From assembly GCF_011075055.1 (NCBI RefSeq), contig NC_058143.1, positions 16,690,930-16,754,929 of the forward strand: DNA of 64,000 nt, read 5' to 3'. The position numbers were made by a program, and so were the translations under genes. How positions within the stretch are numbered: position 1 is the stretch's first letter; the number at the start of each line of letters is the position of its first letter. Positions 34,004 to 47,900 of the stretch are shown here, one piece after another. This DNA is from Mangifera indica (Eukaryota; Streptophyta; Magnoliopsida; Sapindales; Anacardiaceae). Under the pieces are notes generated by a model. It made no database searches. It was not told the DNA's origin and was given only the letters and a program-made list of their open reading frames with translations.

Positions 34004-34744
34004 CTATACGCCAAAGCCTCTCAGTATTCTGAACAATCTCCAAAAACTTCTCCCTGCTGATCTCTTCTCATTCTTTGTTTTAATCTTTTCACAGCTTCTA
34101 CCGTCCAGCCGAAACATTGTTGCATAGGGGATATTTTTCCTCCGATTCTGTCTTCTCTTCATAACTTTCTGCTCCAATTCTGCAGGAAATCTTCCATACG
34201 CAAATGCCAACAAATACCATCTTGACTTTATTGGATTTGCAGTGGCAGATGCATTTTTCATCGGACAATCATCATCACACTCGTTATTTTGTGGCTTGTA
34301 ACCTTTTTCTCGCCGTTGTTGTTGCTTCGATGAAGTGGTTCTTGGTCTTGCTCTGTTGAATGAGAGTGATTGCCATGGAAATATGCGCTTCTTCTTCATC
34401 AGAAGCTTCTCCTGCTTAGTAACAATGGTGTTATTTGTGATGTGGGTTTTTTCCCCGACAGGATGTTCTTTGTAGCTAATGAGTTTTCCGCAGAACATGA
34501 TGCTGTCTTTCGGATAAGTTGAGGCCGTGAAATCTTCACTAAAAAACTCGAATAAATCTTCATCATCAGACAAGCTTCGTTCTTTCTTGCAGAAGTCATC
34601 TTCTGATTCTTGACTGCAGTGCGCTGCAAGGTCGCACAGAGAGAGAATTTCTTCTTCTTCATGATCAAAATCTTGTAACTCCTCATAACCACAGCCTTCT
34701 GATTGCGGCTGTTCAACATTGTTAATCATCTCTTTAGCCACCAT
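34004..34744 (-). CDS. plant-specific basic/acidic protein of unknown function, 246 aa
   Basis: A single-exon open frame. The N-terminal third is acidic (FDHEEEEILSLCDLAAH, ESEDDF, SDDEDLFEFFSEDF). The C-terminal half is strongly basic, with FPWQSLSFNRARPRTTSSKQ, a conserved-looking block SRWYLLAFAYGRFPAELEQK (about 171-190) followed by MKRRQNRRKN, and a basic tail ending RILRGFGV. A block of the type SRWYLxxFGxxRxPxEMExxxIxxRQxRR occurs in small plant proteins of unknown function, some labelled calmodulin-binding or DUF1645-like; I cannot fix the family. Clusters such as KKKR and KRRQNRRKN suggest nuclear location (inferred). No membrane segment or known catalytic motif is seen. The frame is clean and its composition contrasts with the AT-rich surroundings. 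Confidence 0.7.
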   Translation of the reverse strand: MVAKEMINNVEQPQSEGCGYEELQDFDHEEEEILSLCDLAAHCSQESEDDFCKKERSLSDDEDLFEFFSEDFTASTYPKDSIMFCGKLISYKEHPVGEKTHITNNTIVTKQEKLLMKKKRIFPWQSLSFNRARPRTTSSKQQQRREKGYKPQNNECDDDCPMKNASATANPIKSRWYLLAFAYGRFPAELEQKVMKRRQNRRKNIPYATMFRLDGRSCEKIKTKNEKRSAGRSFWRLFRILRGFGV

Positions 34745-35929
34745 ATTTCCTGAATCGAAGCAAGAGAGAGAAGATTATGTTATTTTGATGAGAGAATGGA
34801 ATTAGCAAGTTGAACATATATATAAAGTTAAGCAGCTTGACGATGAAGTTTGGCTTCTGAACGAACGCATAAAAAATAATGGAAGAATAGTAGAGGATGA
34901 GAAAAAAATGTGTTGGTTTAGTCTTCTAGAAAAGCAGGCCGTGGTCACGCGTAGATTACAGTTCTAAGAGCAAGTTACATGTTCCCACCAAGGAATGGCC
35001 CAAAACACTTTTCTATCCCTCCTTGGTATAAATAGTATTTTCATATCCAAATCAAACGTTCTGGAAAAAGAGTTTTGGTATAGTATAAAAAAGTTAAATT
35101 ATCATAATATTTTGGAATTATGGTAACCCAACTTACATTATATTATCAGTTGACCCTACCACTTTTTTTTGGGCAACCCACTCTACAGTATCAACTCCTT
35201 CATCCACCTTCTCTCTTGTATCATCATTTTTCCCTCTCATTATCTTCACATGCATCATTTCCAAGCACCCTCTCTTTTAGTGGATTTGAGCTTTCTTTGA
35301 CAACTACTTTTCTCAATCGGATAAAGGAATAATCAAGTGATCAAGCAAAGGAATCATCGATGATAGTTCAAATCGTGATGTGAGAGAGAGAGGGTGATTG
35401 ACAATGGTTAAAGGAAAAGATTTGGTGAAAGAGAGATGTTAATAACTAAAGTTTTCAATTAATTGTAAAGATTAAATTACAAATTTTAAATTTGTATAAT
35501 ATTTGAACTATAATGTTTTAAATATTGAGGTGAGATTTGTAAAGTTTTTTTCTAAATTTTCTTCAATATATCTAGATGAAAAAATTACTATATTACCTTA
35601 CTACATTAGTTTTTTAAACTGAGTTTAATTTATGGTGAAAAAGGTTGTTAGAGCAAACCTTGGGAGGAAAAAGAAATTTACTCTAATTCAAAACTGGTCA
35701 TTTGCTAGACAATGATATACTTGTCGTTTATGTAATTTCTAGATGCCTTTTTCCTTTCTTCTTAGACAAAAGATATTCATAGTTTGAAATTTATAATATA
35801 AAATAATGGTATATTTATAATATTTAATAATATCAAACGTATAATAATATATAAATTGTGTTATAAATTGTCATATCGCACCTAGAGTTCTTAGTTGTAC
35901 AAATGAAAATCAATTGAATTATTAATAAA

Positions 35930-35963
35930 AAAATAAAAAGTTGTTTAATTATTGAGGCTGCGA
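35930..35963. repeat. 34-bp direct repeat, first copy
   Basis: The 34 bases from AAAATAAAAAGTTG to GAGGCTGCGA are identical to 36311-36344, 381 bp downstream, while the flanks differ. This is too long for chance even in AT-rich DNA. Confidence 0.85.
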
Positions 35964-36310
35964 GATAAAAAGTCATTTTTTAATGAGTTTTTTATTATTC
36001 AAACAAAGATTTTGACTGAATTTCAAGAGGAGTCACTGTTTATAAGAAAAAATGACCGAATTTTAAAATATTAAACTCTAAGAAAAAAGTAAATTTTTTC
36101 ATTTTAATCTTAAAAAATTATTAATTTTTTAAATCATAATATTAGAAAAAAATATTAATTTTTTAAATAACAAAAAAATATAATTTTAATTATTTAAATA
36201 TTATCAATAAAATAATAATTTAACATTTAATTTTAACCAAAAAAAAATTAAATGTATTACTATAAACTAAATAAAAAGCCTGCTTGGTGTGACACGGTGG
36301 TTTGGCCTGT

Positions 36311-36344
36311 AAAATAAAAAGTTGTTTAATTATTGAGGCTGCGA
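36311..36344. repeat. 34-bp direct repeat, second copy
   Basis: Identical to 35930-35963. It follows a short GC-richer segment (GCCTGCTTGGTGTGACACGG at about 36279) that is not present at the first copy. Confidence 0.85.
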
Positions 36345-38429
36345 AATTTGTCTGCACATAATTGTAGCCTTCTAGTTGGTCCGAGGGATTGAAGATTCAT
36401 GCGAGGTCATTTCTGGTATTTGATTCCCCAGTCCAATATTCGTTGGGCCCACCTTTAATATTTTTCAGTTTTGACTTATATTCTCTTCCGGTGGCGGAGG
36501 AAACGATCAAGCTTACAAATGGAAGCATCACTTTTAAAGAAAATCAAATGAGAAAATAGAAGCTTCTGTTAATTTTGGATTTCTAATTTAATTTAGTCAA
36601 TATATTTTTTTATTTTACCTATTTTTCATATTAAAATCCTAGTTACGACATTGAACAGAAGGATAATAATGTCATTTTCTCTGACATATTCATATAACTT
36701 TAAAAAAAGAAAAAAAGGACAATATAGATTATTATTTGTAGGAAAATAATAAGATTAAGATAAACCCATCTCATTAACGTTGGTCTCTCTTTGTTTCATG
36801 AAAGGATAGATAACCTTAATATACTCATCTGCAATTGCAACCCACCTCCCTTACTTTTACTTTATCACTAACAACCCCCAACACAATTAAGGAGAGAGGA
36901 AATATATGAAAATTTAAAATTACATGATCCAAATATAGAAATATTTATTATATAAATGTTGTTAAAATCTGAAAAATAAAAAAATTGAACTTGGCATAAA
37001 ATATGCAATTCTACAACTCTAGGAGGGACGTAAACAAGTCTTTTGCAAATAGCTTCCTCTAGTAGTCATCCAACCTTTTGCCATCCCATCTTTGTGACCT
37101 TTAACCATTACTAGGGCTATACACTGGCCACTAGTCAGGAATATTTCACCATTGGGTTATCCTTCTAAGCCCACACATTTTCTTTTTCTTCCCGATGCTA
37201 TATTATGGAAACAAAATGCAAACCCAAAACTGTTAATAATCCTCAAATGTTGAGTAAATCGAAACATATATTAAGAATATATCATAAAAATGTTGAATGA
37301 TTCTCGAAACAAATTTTATGGAAAAAATTGTCTTTCTCTTGATTATTTGTGATACTCGTAGACAAAATTTGCAATGTTGCATAAAAGGCACATATATCAC
37401 ATAAAATATCAACTTTTATGTTATGTTTATTTGGTTATTGTGTATTAAAATATTACATTTTACCTCTTATTATGCAAAAATATGACACTTATCTTCACAT
37501 ATCATGTAAAATAGGATGTAGACATTATATTTTTACAATGTAATAAGATTAAACATAATTTTCTAACAAGTGATACGAGAAACATAACATACAAACAAGC
37601 AACAAATAGTTAAGTCTTCTATATTGTTAAAACATGTTTAAATGTGTAAAAAATTGATTAACGGAACAAAAACACTTCAATTTTTTGACATTTAACAACA
37701 TTCACAACTATACTCAATAAAAAGAAGAGACCAAAATCCATTAAAATCAACTTTAAAACTCTAAACCCAAAATTTTTCAAAAAAAAAATATATATATAAT
37801 TATACATATATTCAAACCCATATTTGGGAATGATAAATAGGTAACATGTAGCATGAAAACTATAACAGCTAACCATCTTTCCATTTTACAAAACAAAAAA
37901 CATTTGAAATGCAAGGAAATGATATCAAACAACGAAGAAATGTGATAAATAGAAAAGAAGGGCAAAATATGGCAAAGAAAATTTTCATTTCCAAAAGTAC
38001 GAATGTCACAAAATTCGAACCAAAGATTGCCGAATTGATTTTTTTAAAAGCATGGGGAACAACTAATAGTTGATTTTATTTATGGGTGTAATTTTGTGAC
38101 ACTTCAATATGATGGTTATATGGGTATAACGGGTGTTCATTTTTGTACATGCCCACATTTTTGTTTATTTTGATTAATATCTCACGCATTTTAGGGTAAA
38201 TTAGTCAAATTCAATAAAACATAATGTAATTTGATCGAAATTGTCTTTGGCCAAATTTAGAAACTTCATATTTGTTAGGGTCTACGTGGTAGTTTTGAGA
38301 TTTTTTGAAATTTTACAAGTTTTAGGGGCTTAAACCACCTTTAATAATTATAAAAATTTAGATGCATTTTATTCTTTCACGCTTGATTATGTTAAGAAGA
38401 ACCCTTCATATATCAGTATTAATAAAACT

Positions 38430-38860
38430 ATACATATATATTTTTTTATATATAATTTATATATATAGATGATATATTATTATTTGATTGAGTGATATTA
38501 AATTAAAAATACAAGTAATATCTAATCACATAACATTGTTTTATCATTATATGTATGTCAGATGAATTATAATTTTTTTTTTTTGTAATGATGAACCTCA
38601 CCCGAGTTAGATTGTCACTTTTCAGATTGAACCAACCACACCGATATATAATTTATATATATATATATATATATATAATATTATTATCTAATTAACTGAT
38701 TTAAAATTAAAAATAAAGTAATATTTAATCACATAACATTATTCTATCAATATATGTATGTCTAATGAATTATAAATTTTTTTTATAACGAGAAACCTTA
38801 CTCAAACCAGGTTGTTAATTTTGGAATTAAACTAATCATATCGAATAAAATAAATCTTAG
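38430..38860. repeat. diverged tandem duplication, two units of about 205 bp
   Basis: Each unit holds, in order, TATATAATTTATATATAT, a TAATCACATAACATT block, ATATGTATGTC(A/T)(G/A)ATGAATTATAA, a T-run and then a less AT-rich part beginning GA(A/G)A or ATGAACCT(C/T)AC(C/T)C. Unit 1 is about 38435-38640 and unit 2 about 38641-38860. The first part resembles the foldback family at 16510 and 58635. Confidence 0.6.
38655..38680. repeat. AT microsatellite
   Basis: About 12 uninterrupted AT units at the start of the second tandem unit. Confidence 0.8.
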
Positions 38861-41800
38861 ATCCAATGATCAATCATATAACTATTGAATTAAATAAGTT
38901 AAAATTTTAATTTTAATATATTATCAAAAAAAACTTAAATACATATTTTTTTATATATAAATTTTTTTTTTTATCATTCAAATTATCTTTGGGCGGTCAA
39001 TGAATTATAAAATTGGCTTCACCGTCTAAAACACCCCTCGAAGTGTTTTATTAAAAATAATTGATGTATTTTTTTTCCACAAAAACCAAAACTCTCTTTC
39101 AGTATATTAGTTAAAAATCCTCAGGAAGATTTGATAATACGCATGATGAGAGTGAATACTAAGGGCTTCTAATCTTTGTGATCTGAGACGTGGTTTGATC
39201 TCAGCAATCTGGATGCAGCACTCCAAGCCGTCTGATTTTTACTTATTATTAATCAAGTGTCAAATTTTGTTGAATTGATTTATTTTTTAAATACTTCTAG
39301 AATAAAGTGTCGCGATTTCTTAAGTCAAATTTTCCAGAAAAGAGAAAGAAAGAAAGAAAGAAAAAATAATAATAATAAACGTGCTTAACCAGCCAACGTT
39401 AGATTGTCATTTCTATATAAGCCATGTGGTTTGAGTAGACCAATAATGTTGGATAAATGTTCAAAATTATTTTTCTTTTAAATTAAGTTGACAAATTGTT
39501 AAGGTTTTCGATTTAATTTTAGAAAATTAATAAAATTAACCCAATTTTGGGAGATTAATACAGACATGACCATAGCTCCTAATGTGAACATATTCTTGTC
39601 AATATTTCACAACAACAAGAGGTGGCAACAAATGGGATAAGTGTAAGAAAATGATACCCTGGGGTTATTGTTTTTTATCATATATTTGGGGTACGTAAAA
39701 ATATCGGGTCAAATCTATTTTCCAATTTAACAAGGTAGTAATATGATAAAGTTAAAAGATACATTTAGACAAGTTTGTATAAGGTTGTGCAATTCTAGAA
39801 AATACAATATTTCAATAGATTTGTTTTAAGGTATTTTTTGATATCGAGATATCGAAATTTAACATAGTGTTAGTCCATTTAGTCTTTCTAAAATAAATTT
39901 GGAGAGACATTCTTTAAAAGTTTTAGTTTACAATAAATGAGGTTTGATTTGGGCTTTCTATGATAACAAGTTTGATGTTTAATCACTATATTAATATAGA
40001 GTTGTATATTTCATCCTTATCATGACAAATGATACGGGGAGTATGTTTTGCTAATAAGACATTAATTACATATAGTGACTTGATATTTGTATTTGAAGCA
40101 ACAACTTAAAGGGATAACGATGAATATGTGGTGAAGCTCGCCATTTTGAATTATTTGACATTACATCGTTAGGCGTAAACAATAAGAAGGTAATCAATCT
40201 TGATATAATGTAGTTTCTCGATTACATTCCTATATTCAACAAATACTCATAGTATATAAAAGATTATGAACTCATTATGACTTTGATGAGAAAGGCGAGA
40301 TTGCATCCATACATTGAGATTGTTCAGACAAATACTAAAAAGCCAAAGTTTGCCCCAAGAAAGTCATCTTAGGAGTTTTTCACTAACTTTTTTGGTAATA
40401 TTAACATTTATGAAATTATTATGATCAGTCTTTTATTTTCTTATTTTGATAAATAACAAATGTTAATTTTTTTAGATATATGAGATCTTTGATAGCCTAT
40501 ACATTTGAGTTGAGATGAAATTAACAAGAAGGGTCTCCCAAATGTTAAAATGAAAGAACAAAAATAGATCATAATGAGATGATGCAAAAGACATTCAACT
40601 GATTAATAGTAAGTGACTTGATAATTTTGAATTTTTTTGTGTTAATGTTACCATTCATCTTCTTTTTCAAAATTTAACTAACATTATTAACAAAACAATG
40701 TTATAGCGAAAATGATTTAAACTAAAGATGAACGTAAAACCAGTTAGTTCATCAATCTCCTAGAGTTTTCAAGAAGGTCAAAGCTTTCACCCGATGTGAA
40801 GATGTCTCCATTGTTTGGTTATACGCATGATAAAAATGATCTTCTATCCAATGATCTGTAACCCTGACTAGAATAAATTCCATCTCTATTGTGTGAAAAG
40901 GAGAAAACCATAAACTCTCTCACCATATAGTAGGCGCTAGGCATGTTAAATAGTTCGAACCAAATCAACGACATGATTTAGCCCTCTCAATTTTGGCATT
41001 ATTGTAAAATTGCACGTTGTATTAAACCCATACGCTTTACAGACTATACCAAGACCTTAAGATCCGACATGCGGGAAAACAATAAAAAAAAAAAAAAAAA
41101 TACATATATAAAATGCAGACCAAAGGACTCGGCCATGCCATGCCACAACTAACACGATCCGCAAGACCCACTCACCTTTTGGTGGGCTAGTAAGTACAAA
41201 ATTCATTGCATCTCTTGTTTTACCCTCTATACAACAGATGTTTGCTAGTCTAAGAATGGCTATTGACAGTTTCATTGTCACAAGTGCAGGCACAGATTGA
41301 TGCCCATCTCGGTAAGGTAGAGAATCAAATGAGTCGAATAAAGGATTCGGTTGCCGATTTTCAGGGGTTGTGGGGTCTTTTGACGCAAGTTGTTTTTGTT
41401 AAATGTATAACACCTATAAGTGAAATTGGTTAAAACTTAACACAAATTAATTAATTTTATGTAATATGAATTTCGATCTTTATTTTTATAGTCTAATATA
41501 TATTTTAATATAATATCAAAGTTAAAAACTAAATAAATAGGTTTAACAATTTAAAATGATTCTAATACTGTAAAATTATGTATTCAGTCAAACAATAAAT
41601 CTAACAATTTAATTATATTTAAAAATATATATATTAAAAATTAAAATTTTACATCTAATAAAAAAATATAAAATAAATAATATTAAGTATAATAAATTAA
41701 AATTTAATATAAACGAATTGATTTTATTTAATATAAATTTCGCACAACTATATTTATATACCTTCTATTATCCGACACGACCGGATTGAAAGCGTCTGTA

Positions 41801-41992
41801 TTGATGGACTGCTACTTGATGAAATTTCTCAGCAAGTTCTATTTCCCTAGATACGTATTTGATCTTCTCAGCCGCCGCTCAATTTTCTGAAAACCAAACG
41901 CACAGTGATTTACTTGATAATATTCCCCAAATGAAAGCATCTAACATAATCTCGGAATAAACTAAACACCAAAAGCTCTGGCAGTGAGTAAC

Positions 41993-44900
41993 ATGGCTTC
42001 CTCTGCAATTATCCCAAACCCAACTTCTTTCATTAAGAAGGTTTAATCAATCACATTTACAAAATATCCACTTGAACTTACTTTTCAATATCCAATATAT
42101 TTTTTTAACTTGTTAATATATTTGATTGATTAAATTTTTCCTCTGAGATCTAATTAGAATTTGTTATTTCTTTTTGTTCCTGACAGAAGAATCCTGGTTC
42201 TTCAACTTCACAATGTTCTGTTAACAAATGCAAGAGCTTCAAGAAAATTGTATCAGTTATAACACCTCAGCAATCAGAACGCAGGCCTGCCACCACTGGC
42301 TTGGTAAAGTTTCTTTCCTTTTCTGACCTTAATTTGAAGACTCTATGGTGACAGATTTTCATATTTCGGGTAAAAGTGGGTCACATTTATATGCTTCTCA
42401 TGAGGCTGATCTTCATTATTTTGATTTATTCGCTATAAAATTTTATTAGTTTTATTGATGTGTTTTGATTTATGTGTATAAATTTTGATAAAAATACAAA
42501 ACTCTTTTCTGTCTTTTAATTAACTGTATAAATCACATTTTCTAACTCAAAATCTAACTTCATCAAAAAAAAAAAAACTTTAGAAAGCTAAATTATTATA
42601 TTATCTATAGTTATTAAACTTTCAAAATTATCATATTATTAAATGTATTGGATAAGTCAAGAGTTTAATTTTGGAATAGTGTCGAAGAGGATTTAACTTT
42701 TGCTCTAATTCTTGGAACCCCAAACTTTTATCACTCAAGCTACCGTGGGAGCAATTTACTCTTTACTTTAATAGTGGCTTTGGCCTTCTGAATTTATTGA
42801 ATTTCAGGTAAAAACTGCAATGACATTGACTGAGAAGATACTGGCACGAGCTTCAGAGAAACCTCAGTTGGTCCCAGGAGAGAATGCATGGGTTAATGTT
42901 GATACATTGATGATCCATGATATTTGTGGCCATGGCTCCTTTGATATCTTCAAGAAAGAATTTGGCACAGATGCTAGGGTATTCATATTTGATGGCTCAT
43001 GCTTTTATCCTGTGTCCTTTATTTGTTTCTGTAATTCTACTGCAAACATGTTTTCCCTGGCTCATTTGCGGTATCCACATGACTTATTTGTTTAATGAAC
43101 TATAGAACATCAATAGAACTTTTAATTTTTTCTACTCATTGTTTCGTTGTGTTCAATGTGCATTACAAAGCATATGTACAAGATAAAAGTTCAAAGCCTG
43201 ATGTGTTACAATTTCATGTTTACTGATATAAAATGGACCCAGTAATATACATGCAGTACTATGTTCTTCATCCTCAATCAGGTTAACTTTTTTCAATTAT
43301 GTGGGAATTGCAAGACTGTTTCTATTTCAGTGAGATGTCTGAAACCACATTTCATAAATTGAGGCCATAAGTTTTACAACTGTTATATACATTCTTTAAG
43401 CATTTATTTTACTTTCTTTTCTTTGTCATTACTTACGGTTAAGCCTCAAGTTGAAAAGTTCTATATATTTACATCAATGTCTAAGAAATCTCAGCCTCTA
43501 TGTGTGTGTCAACGTTCGCATAGGCAATATTACGGTACACGGTATGATATATCTACATTTCTATGACATTGAAGGTTTGGGACCGTGAAAAGATTGTAAT
43601 CATACCTGACCATTATATATTCACAAGTGATGAGCGCGCAAATCGTAATGTGGATATCTTGAGAGATTTCTCTGTGGAGCAAAAGATCAAGTACTTCTAT
43701 GATATTACAGATCTTAGTAATTTTAAGGTGTGGGTCTGTCATTCTTTTTACTTCATTGCCAACTGATAATTCAGTTTTTCTAAAAGCTTTTATTGTAATT
43801 GCTCCTATATATCAATAATGAATAATTAATTTACTTCTAAACCTTGCAGGCTAATCCTGATTACAAAGGTGTATGTCATGTTGCGCTTGCCCAAGAAGGC
43901 CATTGCCGGCCAGGAGAGGTGCAATTTTTGTTATAAAAATTGTTGAATTGTTTATACTCTTCATTGGTTTTATATCATTATGTTAGGATCTAGGGCATAG
44001 GGAAATAGCATATGTGCAAGAGTAGAGGAGTAGTGTCTCTTGGCGAGGTAGATCAATCTAAGCACGAAGGGAGACATGTGGGGAAGCATGGAAAATAGGA
44101 GGAGATGGGGAGCAGTAGAGGAGTATAAAAAGAGTCTTGCAAGGGGAAGAAAGGAGTGGAGAATCAAGAAGAAATTGGAGAAGAGGGCGAAAGCCTTGGG
44201 GAATGCTGACACCCTTGTTGCCAGGCCATTTCTTTTACTTCTACTGTTTCTGTTAATTTTCATTTTTCCTTTTAAATTGCTGGCACAACTGACTGTACAC
44301 TGGGTTGTGAATATATATACAAGGTCTTATTGAGTTTGTCTTTTATCCATTTTTTTGGTTGAGTTGAATATAGAAGATTACTTTGCCAGATTGTGGTTTG
44401 TTGGTTATGAAGAATACTGTGTTACTGAGTTGATTGCTCAGGTTGCTGTCACATTATTTTGAGAACTGCTTTTAAACCCTTCATTGCTGCCATCAGGTCT
44501 TGTTAGGTACAGACTCTCACACCTGCACTGCTGGAGCTTTTGGTCAATTTGCAACTGGCATTGGCATCACTGATGCCGGCTTCATATCGGGCTCAGGGAA
44601 GATCTTGCTCAAGGTTTGTTCTTATTATTTCTTTTCTACAAGGGGAGACAGACATAATGTTCTGTAGAATCCAAGAATTAGTGTTGATGCTAATGGAATG
44701 AACTCTTTTTTTTTTTAAATGAATAGAATGGTATAGGGAATTTAAGATAAAAAAGTTATGATATAAAGTTATAGAAATATATTATAATTTGCAGTCATGG
44801 TGATGATGACAGCACTGGTTGTAATAGTAGTATATGTACAACTATGATGCTATATCTATTTCTACTTATGCCTTCATTATTGTGTTTTCTCATCTGCACT

Positions 44901-47900
44901 GATTTTTTTCCTCTAAATTTTCTGGTACATGGTGTGGATTTTCTAGTTGGTCACTTGAGATGGGAAACCTGCATAGCTTAAAATCCATTTTCCTGTAGCA
45001 TAATTTCCATTGAATATCAGATATGGCTGTTATTCATATATAATACATGTTACCCTTCTCCAGTCTTACCAAAGATGGCAAATCATTCTTCTCATAGTGG
45101 ACAGTAAAAGGAGTAACTGTTGTGCATTAAAAAATAGGATAAAATCTGCTTAGGAGTGTATGCATCTGTTAGGACCCAAGATGCGCAAGAAGAAAAGGTA
45201 GGGGCAAAATCAGAGGAGTACTATTCCATGGTGAGGTGGGACAATTGGGTACAGTTGCAAAAAAGAGAGGGACAAGTGGGAGGCAGAAAAGAATGGGTTT
45301 GCAATGTAAAGAAGAGATGAAACAGAATGTGGAGAGGGAAGAAAAATCTGTGCTCTGGTTTTGGGGAAAGGATTCTGCCTTTTTGGGAGAGAGCTGGCTC
45401 TTGAATCCTGTCTTGGGAGAGAATCAACACTCTCGAATTTTCCGGAACAATCTATTGTCATTAACATTTGTTATTTTTCGTAACTTTGAATGAAAGAGTG
45501 TAGTTACAAGTCTGAATTTCGGTGAATATAAGCTAGCTTCCATTTTGTATTACTCTTTGCATTATTTTCTTGAGAATGTGATTTGTTTTTCTGGTTTTGG
45601 CTTGGATTTCCACATTTCTATCAGCATCTTTGTCACAAACTCCTGTACTTTTGGTAATTAGAGTCTTAAATTGAGATTGCAGTCAGATAAATACACTTTT
45701 AGTTGTTACTGCATGTCCATATAAAAATTTTAGTGAAACATTCTTCTTGGATAATAGACCTATAATCTCATATAATAGATCAAAATGAAAAATGGAAATT
45801 CTTACTATTTTTCCTCAGACTATATACTTGTTCTACTAGTGAATTTTTAAAGAATGAGACAATGCTAGCAGAAGTTTCTAGATTTATGGAGATATGGGAT
45901 AGCATACAAATTATCATTCTCACATATCCACCATGAGTTTTCAACAGTTATTGGAATAATTAAGTATCCAATTTGACCAATGATACTTCAAATACATCTG
46001 TACATTAGTTTAATTGCTATTGTCTTGCTTTGTTATTTCAATCAATTGTTATATCTTGTTTTTATAAGCTGCAGGTGCCTCCAACTCTGAGATTTGTACT
46101 GGATGGTGAAATGCCTGATTATTTATTGGCTAAGGATTTAATTCTACAAGTAAGATTACATGGATCTTTAGGCATTTTCCCCCTTAATTGGGGATAAAAA
46201 GGTCCCCAAGGAGTTAAAATTGATCATTAATGTTGGAAGATATTCAGAGTTGAACATTATTGTCACTTTGCACAGATAATTGGTGAAATATCTTTGGCTG
46301 GTGCTACTTATAAATCTATGGAGTTTATGGGTACAACCGTTGAAAGCTTAAATGTAAGTTCCAGTTGATGTTATCTGTCTTAGGTTGTATCTTGTACTTT
46401 TGAGGACTTTAAAATTAAATCATTTAATCATGTTTGTGTTGAACAGATGGAAGAGCGAATGACATTGTGTAACATGGTTATTGAAGCCGGGGGAAAGAAT
46501 GGTGTGGTCCCCGCTGATACTACGACATTTAATTATCTTGAGGTTGTCACTTTACACTATCATTTGTATCCAGTCCATATATTTATGTTTATATTTTTGT
46601 GTCTGTTGCAAAATTTAATTTTCCTTTTCACCTGCATTTAATAAGATGTTTTTCTTTATGCTTGCATGGGCTTACTGTGTGTGCTACGTTTTGTTTGGCA
46701 CAGGATAAGACATCTTTGTCCTATGAACCAGTTTATAGTGATGAGCAAGCAAGGTAGTTTTTTGTGTTTAGATTGTTACAATTTTTGGACATGTGCCTAA
46801 TCCTCAATCAGCATTCTGATATATCTGCTGAAATCTCATTAGAAAGACATTAAGTAGCCAGATTTGGAATTTTGTCAAACAAAAATGACTAGATCCACAC
46901 TTGGTATTTTCTGCAACTTGAGTTTTAAAACTACATGTGTTTTTTGAGACCTTGCTCCTTGCAGGTTTTACCTTATTCTTCCCGGGGAACTTGTACTGAT
47001 GTGAAATCATGAATTATTAATTACAATTTGTAATTTGTCTTCTTTTTTATTATCTATGTCTTATACAATTTATTCATGGTGAGGATATTTCTCTTCTTAT
47101 GTTCTTTGTTGAGCTCCTTGTGGTTGGTTTGTAATCCCATCATCCTTTTGGCATTTAGATTCCTTTCTGAGTACAGATTTGATGTCTCCAAGCTGGAGCC
47201 TCTGGTGGCAAAGGTAGGCGATTTTATATACTTTTAGGTGGGAGATCTCTCTCCCCTCCCTCTTTTCTCTGTCACACAGAGTTGTTGTCCATTATCTAGT
47301 TTATTTAGAGTTTACTATGTTTTTGTTTTCCATAAATAATATAGTAGACGTACTTTTGCAGCCTCATTCTCCTGAAAATCGTGCTTTAGCAAGAGAATGC
47401 AAAGATGTGAAAATAGACAGAGTATATATTGGATCTTGTACTGGTGGAAAAATGGAGGATTTTCTAGCAGCAGCCAGAGTCTTTCTTGCTTCAGTAAGTA
47501 CTACATTCATTACTATGTATTTCTGTAACTTATTGTACAACTAATTGATACATACAAAGAGAGAAGTTATTTGCTGAATCCCTGATTGAAGAAAATTAAA
47601 AATAATCACCTGTCCTAATTGTCACAAAAACTTCACTATGGATGACCAATTTGATACCTAAAATTTTATTTAGATAACCAGAAATTTGGCTTTTTCCCTG
47701 CTATAAGCAGTAGGATAATAGTGATTGACGGTCATGGATATTTTTATTGCTACCAGCACACATATTATAAAATATATTCTTATTTCATTTTGTATTGAAT
47801 AACTTAGCACTAATTATTATTTTGTGAGAAAAGTTTTTAGAGTATGCAAGTTAAAGTAGAAGCAGTCAGTGGCAATGGTTTATGTTGATAGATATGTTGA

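Larger units (their letters stand above)
34745..41992. other. 7-kb gene-poor AT-rich region
   Basis: No gene was recognised on either strand; the open frames present (for example at 35120, 37658 and 41057) have low-complexity or random-looking products. About 34745-35050 should be the promoter of the 246-aa gene; about 41800-41992 is the promoter and leader of the isopropylmalate isomerase gene. Between them are a perfect 34-bp direct repeat (35930 and 36311), a diverged tandem duplication near 38.4-38.9 kb, an AT microsatellite at 38655-38680 and a GAAA tract at 39341-39365. The stretch 39.6-41.3 kb is less AT-rich and may be a decayed mobile element, but I found no protein domain in it. Confidence 0.45.

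Noticed and set aside
35120..35332. 70-codon plus-strand open frame
   Set aside because: Leucine/serine-rich translation of a pyrimidine-rich tract with no family resemblance.
39600..41300. Decayed transposon with coding capacity
   Set aside because: Composition hints at old coding DNA, but no frame shows transposase, reverse transcriptase or other motifs.
44076..45493. Open frames inside the intron insertions of the isomerase gene
   Set aside because: They are low-complexity Arg/Lys/Glu-rich or hydrophobic products of purine-rich repeats and lie within well-defined introns.
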